Positions 53,429 through 61,390 of a stretch of DNA of 64,000 nt are shown here, piece after piece. The DNA comes from an uncultured Cohaesibacter sp. (lineage in GTDB: Bacteria > Pseudomonadota > Alphaproteobacteria > Rhizobiales > Cohaesibacteraceae), in assembly GCF_963682185.1 (NCBI RefSeq), contig NZ_OY821667.1:124001-188000 (forward strand), written 5' to 3'. The first letter of the stretch is position 1. Every line of letters starts with the position of its first letter. The notes under the pieces are model-generated. The model made no database searches. It was not told the origin of the DNA and saw only the letters and a program-made list of their open reading frames with translations. The translations under genes were made by a program, and so were the position numbers.

Positions 53429-56233
53429 ATGAGACACTCCAGATATGGTTTGGGCAGACTGCTGCCCAGAAGCATTATCGGGATCGCAGTGGGACTGCTG
53501 GCCAGTACCAGCAGTCAGGCAGCTCCCGTTGCGGTGAAATTTGCACCCCCGAAGATCGAACTTGGCAAAATTTGCGAAGCACGTCGCCCGGATGCCCAGA
53601 TCATTGCCAGCTGGCAGGACTGGGATGGCAAGGTATTGCCCAAGGGACGCTCAACCGAAGAATCCTTCCGTGAGCTGGTGCGCCTGCAATATATTGATGC
53701 GAGCAGCTTTTACGACAAGATTCTCGCTGGCTTGAAACTGCAAAAGGCTGCGGATCCCTATTATGACGATGCACGCTATCTGGTGGATCTCATCCAGCTG
53801 CATATGCGGGCAGGCAAATTTCAGGAAATCCGCGACAAGAATCTGGTTGAACAACTGGAAAAGGTGAGTGGAAGCTCACCCAAGGCGCAGAACTATCTCG
53901 CGGACCTGCATCTGCAAGGCTTTCACCCCGATAGCGATCCGCAAAAGGCAATCGAGCTGAAAATTCAGGCGGCCTATGATGGTGAGCCAAATGCCATGCT
54001 CTTTCTTGCCCAGCGCACTGCTAGCGGCGAAGAAATCGAGGGGTGGGATGTGGCGCCAGATATCGCGGTTACATTGGCTTTTGGTGCCATTCTGGGCAAG
54101 CTCAATGCGTCCATATGCGATCGAACAGTCCGGCTTGCGCGCGAATATGCCAATGGCGACGTGGTGCAGCAGGATCATGAATTAAGCGATGCATGGTATC
54201 GATTTGGTGCGGATCTGGGCGATGATTTTTCCGCATGGAAGTCGGCTGAATATCACCTCACCAGCGAGTATTTCACCAAGAATAACGACTATCTGGTGAA
54301 ATATCTCAAACAAGCTTCTGATGGTGGCATCCTTTCCGCTCAGCTTGAATATGCCAGAGCACTGGAAATCGGCGCGCTGGTTGATGAAAACCGACAAGAA
54401 GCGCTTGCGATCTATCGCAAGATCGTCAAGAAAAACCCGCGTCTCGGCTATTTGCGCATTGTGCAATTGCTTGATGCCGACCGCAAAACAAGCCCCAAGG
54501 CTGCCAAGGCGTTCAAACAGGCCCTCGTCAACCTGTCTGAGCAGGAGGCAGCACCCGGCTGGGTATTTGCCAAACTGGGCCAGGTTGAACTGGAAGAGAA
54601 GGGCAAGTGGCTGGGCACCCCCATGGCCAAAACCTACTTTGAGAAAGGGGCCAGCAAGGGCGACGCAGAATCGCAATATCAGCTCGGCAAATTGCTGATG
54701 CATGACAATGATGATCCGTCCAACTATGAAAAGGCCATTGACCTCTTCAATGAAACCATTTCAGCAGATGGCAAGGTGGCATCTCTGTCCGCCCTTTCAC
54801 GCGCTCACAGCTGCTTCTCGCGTCGTCAGAATGACGCCAAAATTGCTCGATTCTGGCAACGTGCCGAACGCGGCGCTGGCAACAGCAGTTTGAGGGTCAC
54901 ACCTGAGAGCCTGCGCCTTGCGTCAGTCGGAGAGAGCAACAGAAGCTGGGAAATCCAGAGCCGCATCCAGAATACGGCCTTGTTTGGTCGCACAAAGGCT
55001 CTGCAGAATTTTGCCATCCTGATGTCAAACAAGCTCGCGGCAACAGAAGACGCCACAAAGGCAGACGAACTACAGCAACAAATCAGCTTCTGGCATGATT
55101 TTTCCAAGCAATATGATGGCGGAGAAGCCTCTTTCGTTACCGGCCTCTATAACGCCGCAAGAACGCAGGAGGGCAAAGCTCAATATCTTGGTGAATTGCA
55201 AGTCCTTGCAGATAAAAAAGACGATAACGCCATGTTACGGCTTGCCAACATCTATCTTGCAGAAGAGGCTGGCAGTGCAGACAAGGTGAAAGAGGCTGAA
55301 GATCTGATCCTGAAAAGCGAAGACAAGATCTCTGAAGATCTGTTGCAGGCGCTGCTCAACGCCCGCATGGCTCATGGCATGGAAGTAGCCGCCTTTGCCA
55401 ACAAGAATCTGGACAATTTGACAAGACGGGCCAGTGCGCAGTCTCTACTGATATTGGCTTCAGTGCAGTCAGATGAAGAACTTCAACGCGATCTATTCAA
55501 CAAATCCGTTGTCCAGATGGGCTGTGATTTCGATACGTCGTTCAAGATGGTCGAGTTCTTGCGCAAGACCTACGGCCACACAGACATATTCAATCATTGG
55601 CTGAACGTCGCTGACCGTCTGCATACGCAAGACTGGCAAAGCGTGAAACTGGGCGACATCTATGCCGAACAGGAAACGCAGGAAGCGCGCTCCAAAGCCT
55701 TCAATCTTTACATGGAAGCAGCCAGAGCAAAGAACAATGTCGCAGCCATACGTCTGCTCGATTGGGTTGCAGACCCGAAAAGCGAGTTTTACGATACCGC
55801 ACTGGCCGTCAATCTCTTCAATCAGGCCATCGAAACCGCAAGACCAAGCTTGTCCTTTGGCATCGCAAACCGCGTAAAGCGTGCACCTGAACCGATCCGG
55901 GTTGCTGTTCTGGAGAATAACAGTCTGGAGAATCTGTATCGCTCTTCAGCTGAGGCAAGAAATCCGGTCGCCATGCGCGAACTGGCGAAAATCCTCAGAA
56001 GCGGCGAACCCAATGACAGTCGCCTGAAGGAAGCCAGCAGCTGGTTGCAGCTGGCGGCTGAAAAGGATGATGTGGAAGCCATGGCAATTCTGGCTCAGAA
56101 CTACGCCTTCGGCATTGGGGTGAACCCGTCCGCAGAGCTCGCACAAAAATGGCTTCGTGCGGCAGCGGAAGCCGGAGACAAGACGTCGGCAACTCTGCTG
56201 GCACTTTCTGAAAATCAAACTGAGGCACAGTGA
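53429..56233 (+). CDS. Large Sel1/TPR-repeat periplasmic protein (AlgK-like)
   Basis: Protein of 934 residues, about twice the length of Pseudomonas AlgK (475). A signal peptide (SSQAAP) is followed by many Sel1-like helical repeats, for example DPQKAIELKIQAAYDGEPNAMLFLAQ, AKTYFEKGASKGDAESQYQLGKLLM, and near the C terminus ASSWLQLAAEKDDVEAMAILAQNYAFGIGVNPSAELAQKWLRAAAEAGDKTSATLLA. No lipobox Cys follows the signal, unlike lipoprotein AlgK. AAAGAGGAGAG precedes the ATG. By place and repeats it should scaffold export across the periplasm; with no AlgE here its partner is unknown. Confidence 0.85.
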   Translation: MRHSRYGLGRLLPRSIIGIAVGLLASTSSQAAPVAVKFAPPKIELGKICEARRPDAQIIASWQDWDGKVLPKGRSTEESFRELVRLQYIDASSFYDKILAGLKLQKAADPYYDDARYLVDLIQLHMRAGKFQEIRDKNLVEQLEKVSGSSPKAQNYLADLHLQGFHPDSDPQKAIELKIQAAYDGEPNAMLFLAQRTASGEEIEGWDVAPDIAVTLAFGAILGKLNASICDRTVRLAREYANGDVVQQDHELSDAWYRFGADLGDDFSAWKSAEYHLTSEYFTKNNDYLVKYLKQASDGGILSAQLEYARALEIGALVDENRQEALAIYRKIVKKNPRLGYLRIVQLLDADRKTSPKAAKAFKQALVNLSEQEAAPGWVFAKLGQVELEEKGKWLGTPMAKTYFEKGASKGDAESQYQLGKLLMHDNDDPSNYEKAIDLFNETISADGKVASLSALSRAHSCFSRRQNDAKIARFWQRAERGAGNSSLRVTPESLRLASVGESNRSWEIQSRIQNTALFGRTKALQNFAILMSNKLAATEDATKADELQQQISFWHDFSKQYDGGEASFVTGLYNAARTQEGKAQYLGELQVLADKKDDNAMLRLANIYLAEEAGSADKVKEAEDLILKSEDKISEDLLQALLNARMAHGMEVAAFANKNLDNLTRRASAQSLLILASVQSDEELQRDLFNKSVVQMGCDFDTSFKMVEFLRKTYGHTDIFNHWLNVADRLHTQDWQSVKLGDIYAEQETQEARSKAFNLYMEAARAKNNVAAIRLLDWVADPKSEFYDTALAVNLFNQAIETARPSLSFGIANRVKRAPEPIRVAVLENNSLENLYRSSAEARNPVAMRELAKILRSGEPNDSRLKEASSWLQLAAEKDDVEAMAILAQNYAFGIGVNPSAELAQKWLRAAAEAGDKTSATLLALSENQTEAQ

Positions 56234-56240
56234 ACCCGGC

Positions 56241-57530
56241 ATGATTTATAAAATCGAAGAATGGATCAGAAAAGGAGGGCGTGCGACTTTGCTCGCTACT
56301 CCGCTTCTGTTTGCAAGCCTTGTTTCTCAGGCTGCAACGACCTCTTCTGACAATGAGGCGGAGGGCTTCCAATGCCCAGACTTTCCCGAAGCCACTATTT
56401 CCCTAAGCTATGGCAGTCGCTACAAAGACGATAGCAAATCGCGCTCGGAGCTTGATAAAGAGGCCGACGCGGCAGTAAACAAGGCGCTTGGCCCATCAGA
56501 CAAATTCATCCAGATTCTGGCAAGACTGGCCGACAAGGCTCAAAAGAATGCATCGCAAAGAGAGGATATCGTCCGCTGCGCCATCGGCGCGATCCATCAC
56601 TGGGCGGAGGCGGATTCCTTTAGCGAAATCGATAGTCTGACAGCCAATCTTTCCTATGCATCACGTGTTGGCGGCATCGCCATTGCCTATGCGCAATTCA
56701 AAGCGCTCATCCCGCAAGAACAAGGAGAGCTAACAGATGAGGTGACATCGGTTGGCCAATTGCAGCTGCTTGAAGAAACCGACCCGCAGGACGCCGAACA
56801 GGAACCTGAGAAAGCCAGCGCAGAAGATGCCGGCGCTCTCGGTGAGCCTGAAGACCAGACAGAGAAAAAGACGGCCCAGCTACCCGAAGAATATCGCGAA
56901 AGCACAAAGACCATCGAGCATTGGTTGGCTGGTTTGGGTGACTCTATCATCCATTTCTGGGAAACCGACGGGCCACCGATGGCCAGCAAGAACAATCTCA
57001 GGGCATGGGCCGCTCTGGCTATTATCCAGATCGGGCTGACCGTTGAGAATGAAGATTTTATAGAATGGGGGTTGGAAAGCCACCGGGTCATACTGGATAC
57101 CATTGATCCCGACGGCAGTCTGCCCATGGAAATGAGACGCGGTAAATATGCCCTTCATTACCAGTTGCATGCTGTCGCCCCGATGGTCACGGCGACAGCC
57201 ATGCTGCAAGAAGCAGACAAGCGCAATCCGCAGCTTTATATGGATCGCCTGATGATGGCGGCAAAATTCTCCCTGCGGGCAATCGAAAAGCCAGAGCTTG
57301 TCGAAGAAAAGACCGATAAGCCACAAACCGTCAAATCAGGCCTTCTGGAACAAAAGAAATATCAGATTGCCTGGCTTGAACCTCTGCTGGCACTTGAGGA
57401 AGACCCGCAACTGGATGCCACAATCAACGATTTGCGGCCACTTCGAAATTCCAAATTAGGGGGCAACATGACCTTTAGATTTCATGATAGCAAAAAAGAC
57501 GAGCTCGATTCCAATGATAATGATCAATAA
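56241..57530 (+). CDS. algL: AlgL-like alginate lyase homologue lacking the catalytic His
   Basis: Periplasmic PL5-like (alpha/alpha-barrel) protein of 429 residues with a signal peptide. Alignable segments include SLSYGSRYKDDSKSRSELDKEAD and CAIGAIHHWAE, and WLEP and LGGNMTFRF at the C terminus. The motif NNHSYW of AlgL is NNLRAW at 251-256 (His to Leu), while the catalytic-type Tyr is kept (Y307). An acidic insert of about 35 residues (178-212) is unusual. Lyase activity is doubtful; polymer binding is possible. Seven bases after the AlgK-like gene; weak ribosome binding site. Confidence 0.82.
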   Translation: MIYKIEEWIRKGGRATLLATPLLFASLVSQAATTSSDNEAEGFQCPDFPEATISLSYGSRYKDDSKSRSELDKEADAAVNKALGPSDKFIQILARLADKAQKNASQREDIVRCAIGAIHHWAEADSFSEIDSLTANLSYASRVGGIAIAYAQFKALIPQEQGELTDEVTSVGQLQLLEETDPQDAEQEPEKASAEDAGALGEPEDQTEKKTAQLPEEYRESTKTIEHWLAGLGDSIIHFWETDGPPMASKNNLRAWAALAIIQIGLTVENEDFIEWGLESHRVILDTIDPDGSLPMEMRRGKYALHYQLHAVAPMVTATAMLQEADKRNPQLYMDRLMMAAKFSLRAIEKPELVEEKTDKPQTVKSGLLEQKKYQIAWLEPLLALEEDPQLDATINDLRPLRNSKLGGNMTFRFHDSKKDELDSNDNDQ

Positions 57531-57848
57531 GTATTCAATGAGTAAAAATTAAACAAAACAAATAATAAACATACTGACTATTTTTTAATCATGTAATTAT
57601 TGATTTAAATCATGGGGATTAAATGAGACTATATTCATGATTAACACTTTTTTAACCATATTCTTTCGATACTTTCATTCAAGTTGGTGAGTGAATTGCG
57701 AGTCACTTTAGATTATTTGCGCCATTTTAGGTGCATCCGTCTAAATCTCCCAAGGGAATACTAAGAATTCCAGATCGCTTTTCAGACCAAAACTTGGGTC
57801 TTTGCCATGGAGTGAGCCAGTCAAAGACGAAAGAGCTGAGGAAAAACG
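57531..57848. other. 318-base AT-rich gap before the RTX gene
   Basis: No ORF is supported. The strongly AT-rich left part contains TGATTTAAATCA (57601-57612), a perfect palindrome sharing half sites with the algD leader. A separate promoter for the RTX-secretion genes is likely. Confidence 0.6.
57601..57612. promoter_or_regulatory. Palindrome TGATTTAAATCA upstream of RTX gene
   Basis: A perfect 12-base palindrome about 240 bases before the RTX start. Its arms TGATTT/AAATCA also occur three times at 40507-40550 before algD, so one regulator could control both. Confidence 0.35.
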
Positions 57849-59567
57849 ATGACAACGAATTCCGACAATTTTGACTTATCCGCCTGGAAACTCAACTTGC
57901 CCATTGATTTTGATGGTGGAACCGATGGGCGCGCCCGCACCATAAGCAAACTGGATGGGTATGAAAGCGAATACTTCTATGACGCCGAAGATGGCGCCAT
58001 GGTAATGAGGGCGAGCGTAGACGGCGCAACAACCGGCAATGCTCGCTATGCACGCACCGAACTGCGTGAGAAAGATGGCGATGAAAGCGCCGCTTGGTAT
58101 TTAAGCGAAGGTGGCACCATGACTGCAACCTTGCGCATCGATGAGGCTCCCGTTTGGGAAAATGGCGAAGACGGAAAGATCGTCATTGGCCAGGTTCGTG
58201 GTACGGTCGACGAACTCGTACGCCTATATTGGGACAATGGCTCAGTCTACTATTACAGTGAACATAGTGGCTCAGAAGACAAGACCCTCAAATTCACTTT
58301 CACAAACGAAGATGGTGACGAGCCCTCCATCAGCAAAGGGGAGATATTCTCCTACCAGATCGAAGTGCGTGATGATGAGATCAAAGTAGTGATTTACGCC
58401 GATGGAGATGTCTATATCTCAGAAACCTCCATCACCGACCACTGGACCAACGAACCGCTCAACTTCAAGGCTGGTTGCTATCTTCAGCTGAACGAATCCA
58501 TGGGGTCTGGCACCGGACAAGTCTCCTTTTACGGTCTAGATTATTCTCACACAGTAGGTGAGGGATATGACGGTCTTGTAGATGTTGAGGCTGTTGTAGA
58601 TGACACGGAAACCGAAGACGAAGAAACCGGTGACGGAGAAACCGACAGCGCAGATAGCGGAGAGACCGACGACGGAGAAACCGATAGCACAGATAGCGGA
58701 GATTCCGACGACGGGGAAACCGATAGCACAGATGACGGAGATGCCGGAGAAAGCCAAGATGATGTAAACGATATCGAAGGCGACAGCTCCAATGATCGCC
58801 TTTATGGCACCAGTGACGACGATATGATCAGCGGCCTTGGAGGAAAAGATCGCATTCTTGGTGAAGATGGAGATGACACGATCTACGGAGGCGATGGCCA
58901 AGACAAGATCTTTGGTGGAGATGGAGACGACACAATCTACGGCGGAGCAGACAAGGACCGTCTGCTCGGCGAGAATGGAAATGACACGATCTACGGTGAC
59001 GGTGGCAATGACAAGCTCTATGGCGAGGAGGGTGATGACCTCCTGCATGGCGGCTCGGGCAATGACCGGATCAATGCCGGTGAGGGAGACGATACCCTTT
59101 ACGGTGGTGTTGGCAAAGATGACCTGAGAGGCGGGCAGGGCGACGACACTCTCTATGGTGGCGATGGCGATGACAAGCTCTTCGGCCATAGTGGCGATGA
59201 TGTCCTGGTCGGCAGAGAAGGTGCAGACACCCTCATAGGCTCGTCTGGCGCTGACAAATTCGTGCTGGAATCCATTGACGACAGCACGGTTGATGTGAGT
59301 GGTCGCGACCTGTTCAAGGATTTTGATCTCACCGAAGGCGATATTATTGATCTCAGCACGATTGATGCCAACAGCACGGTTTCGGGCGACCAGGCCTTCT
59401 CCTTTATCGGTGAAAACGCCTTTTCCGGCGTAGCCGGTGAATTACGCACCGAAGTTGATGGCAGCATCCAGACCATTCTGGGCGACGTTGATGGCGATGG
59501 CGACGCAGACTTTGCTGTCGACGTCAGAACGTCGGACCATTTGTTGTCTGGGGATTTCAGCCTTTAG
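57849..59567 (+). CDS. Secreted RTX protein with PL7 alginate-lyase-like domain
   Basis: Protein of 572 residues with no N-terminal signal, as expected for type I secretion. A PL7-like jelly-roll domain (about 5-235) has RTELRE at 69-74 and NFKAGCYLQ at 206-214 with Y211. The QIH motif is Q115-V-R117, so the catalytic His is replaced by Arg. An acidic linker (about 250-310) with three 13-residue repeats leads to RTX nonapeptides GGxGxD (about 328-475), which bind calcium, and a serralysin-like C-terminal secretion region. GAGG precedes the ATG. It may bind or cut the exported polymer. Confidence 0.88.
   Translation: MTTNSDNFDLSAWKLNLPIDFDGGTDGRARTISKLDGYESEYFYDAEDGAMVMRASVDGATTGNARYARTELREKDGDESAAWYLSEGGTMTATLRIDEAPVWENGEDGKIVIGQVRGTVDELVRLYWDNGSVYYYSEHSGSEDKTLKFTFTNEDGDEPSISKGEIFSYQIEVRDDEIKVVIYADGDVYISETSITDHWTNEPLNFKAGCYLQLNESMGSGTGQVSFYGLDYSHTVGEGYDGLVDVEAVVDDTETEDEETGDGETDSADSGETDDGETDSTDSGDSDDGETDSTDDGDAGESQDDVNDIEGDSSNDRLYGTSDDDMISGLGGKDRILGEDGDDTIYGGDGQDKIFGGDGDDTIYGGADKDRLLGENGNDTIYGDGGNDKLYGEEGDDLLHGGSGNDRINAGEGDDTLYGGVGKDDLRGGQGDDTLYGGDGDDKLFGHSGDDVLVGREGADTLIGSSGADKFVLESIDDSTVDVSGRDLFKDFDLTEGDIIDLSTIDANSTVSGDQAFSFIGENAFSGVAGELRTEVDGSIQTILGDVDGDGDADFAVDVRTSDHLLSGDFSL
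58635..58751 (+). repeat. Three tandem 39-base repeats in RTX linker
   Basis: Copies at 58635-58673, 58674-58712 and 58713-58751 begin GGAGAAACCGA or GGGGAAACCGA and encode 13-residue Asp/Ser/Thr/Glu/Gly-rich units. The linker probably varies in length among strains. Confidence 0.75.
58790..59275 (+). repeat. RTX nonapeptide repeat array
   Basis: About 16 to 18 copies of GGxGxDxxx-type units, for example GGDGDDTIYG and GGSGNDRING-like motifs, encoded in repetitive DNA rich in GGCGATGGxGATGAC. They form a calcium-binding parallel beta roll after secretion. Confidence 0.85.
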
Positions 59568-59594
59568 AGCAGAACAACCAACACGAAAAAGCAG

Positions 59595-61352
59595 GTGAAT
59601 GTGACGATATCAGCTTCACAAAGCAATCCAGTCGGGGTTGGTATTGTCCTTCGCTTCGGAGTTTGGCTGTTGGTCTTCTCGATCTCAGCCAATCTTCTCT
59701 TGCTGGCCATGCCGATCTATCTTTCCCAGATCTATGATCGGGTTTTGCCAAGCGACGGGCTGGATACGCTGCTCTATCTCACCCTGCTGATCCTGTTTTG
59801 TATCGGGCTTTTCAGCATTTTCGAAATTCTGCGCCGCACGGTGGCTCAGAAGCTCAGCGTCCATTATGAATTGCGCACCAAATCGGCGCTGCTTGAGCAT
59901 GGAGTGAAGAATCGGGAGATCGATCGTACACGCCTTGCTTCCCTGCTCAATGACGTCACAACGGTGCGCCAGTTCCTTTCGGGGCGCGGCCTCTTCAGCA
60001 TCTTCGACTTGCCCTTTGTCCCGATTTTTCTCGCCATTCTCTTTTTCGTCCATCCATGGATCGGAGCCGTCGCCAGCCTGGGAGCCTTGATTCTGCTTCT
60101 GTTGGCTCTTGGCAACGAATTGATGGCCTCGCGGCATCAACACAACACATCCCGCCTATACCAGCAATCCACGGCGAAAAGCTCGGAAATTCTGCGTCAT
60201 CTGGATGATGTTTGCGCCATGGGCATGGGCAAGGCTCAACTGAATAGATGGCAGCGAACCATTGTCGATGCGGTCTATTCCTCCAATGAGCTTTCGGCGG
60301 TCAACGGCATCTTTTTCGGTCTTGTCCGCTTTGCCAGACAGGCCATTCAAATCATGATTCTTGGATGCTCGGCCTATCTTGTCATGTCCGAGCATCTCTC
60401 GGCGGGCCTGATCTTTGCGTCCAGCATCATCTCGGGCCGAGCGCTGATGCCGATCGAACAATTTGTCGGCAGCTACAAACAATTGACCGCCGCGAGCGTG
60501 GCCAACAATCGCCTCAAACACTGGTTTAACGGCACACAAGATGCAAGCAACATGCCCGCGCCGCTGACCCTGCCAGAAATCAAGGGCTATCTTCGCTGCG
60601 AAAATGTCAGCCTCGTGCCGCCCGGCGCGACATCAGACAAGGCACTGCTGCGAGGCATTTCCTTTGAAGTGGAGCCGGGCGAGGTCATTGCCATTGTTGG
60701 CTCCAGCGGGGCGGGCAAAAGCACCCTGATGCGCGTTCTGGCCTCGATTATCCGCCCCAGCATGGGAAAGGTCTCCATTGATGGCTTCGAACTGGAGCAA
60801 TGGGAACCCGAACAGTTGGGCGCCCAGATCGGCTATGCCGGACAGGAAAGCGATTTTTTCCACGGCACGGTTGCCGAGAATATCGCTCGCTTCAATCCCG
60901 ATGCCAGCGATGAAGCCATCGTCACCGCCGCCCTCAATGCCGGTGCACACGAATTTATCGGCAGCTTGCCGCAGGGCTACAACACCAATCTCGACACCGT
61001 ATCCTTCAATCTGTCGGGGGGACAAAAACAACGCATCAATCTGGCCCGCGCCTTTTTTGGCGATCCGCAAATTCTTCTGCTCGACGAACCCGATGCGCAC
61101 CTCGACAAGGAAGGCGAGCGAGCTTTGGTCGCCGCCATCGCCAATGCCCGCGCCCGTGGCAAAACCGTTCTGTTTGTGACCCAACGCATGCATCTGGTCA
61201 ACACAGCCGACAAGGTGCTGATTGTTGATAATGGCATGGTCGTCAAATTCGGCCCGCGTGAAGCCTTGATGGCTCCCCGTGAGGCAGACAGAAAAACGAA
61301 AGCCATAGAGGACAAATCCAGCCAGAAAACGCTCGAAAACACCGACCACTAG
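59595..61352 (+). CDS. Type I secretion ABC transporter (PrtD/LapB-like ATPase-permease)
   Basis: Inner-membrane exporter of 585 residues. Five to six N-terminal helices (about 20-310) precede an ATPase with VGSSGAGKST, signature LSGGQKQRINLARAF and LLLDEPDAHLD. It lacks a C39 peptidase domain and matches the PrtD-type exporters of RTX proteins and proteases. GTG at 59595 is used; GTG at 59601 is equally possible. Placed 27 bases after the RTX gene, it should export that protein. Confidence 0.92.
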   Translation: MNVTISASQSNPVGVGIVLRFGVWLLVFSISANLLLLAMPIYLSQIYDRVLPSDGLDTLLYLTLLILFCIGLFSIFEILRRTVAQKLSVHYELRTKSALLEHGVKNREIDRTRLASLLNDVTTVRQFLSGRGLFSIFDLPFVPIFLAILFFVHPWIGAVASLGALILLLLALGNELMASRHQHNTSRLYQQSTAKSSEILRHLDDVCAMGMGKAQLNRWQRTIVDAVYSSNELSAVNGIFFGLVRFARQAIQIMILGCSAYLVMSEHLSAGLIFASSIISGRALMPIEQFVGSYKQLTAASVANNRLKHWFNGTQDASNMPAPLTLPEIKGYLRCENVSLVPPGATSDKALLRGISFEVEPGEVIAIVGSSGAGKSTLMRVLASIIRPSMGKVSIDGFELEQWEPEQLGAQIGYAGQESDFFHGTVAENIARFNPDASDEAIVTAALNAGAHEFIGSLPQGYNTNLDTVSFNLSGGQKQRINLARAFFGDPQILLLDEPDAHLDKEGERALVAAIANARARGKTVLFVTQRMHLVNTADKVLIVDNGMVVKFGPREALMAPREADRKTKAIEDKSSQKTLENTDH

Positions 61353-61390
61353 AAAGGGTTACCCGCTTTGGAAAGGAACGGGGCTGAAGC

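Noticed and set aside
46371-57530. Decay of the alginate locus into pseudogenes
   Set aside because: All frames are intact with good spacing and translational coupling, so point losses at active sites are not accompanied by frameshifts or stops.
58536-59189. Minus-strand ORF of 217 codons with Val/Ile/Ala repeats
   Set aside because: Antisense translation of the RTX repeat array; the hydrophobic repeats are a by-product of GGxGxD codons.
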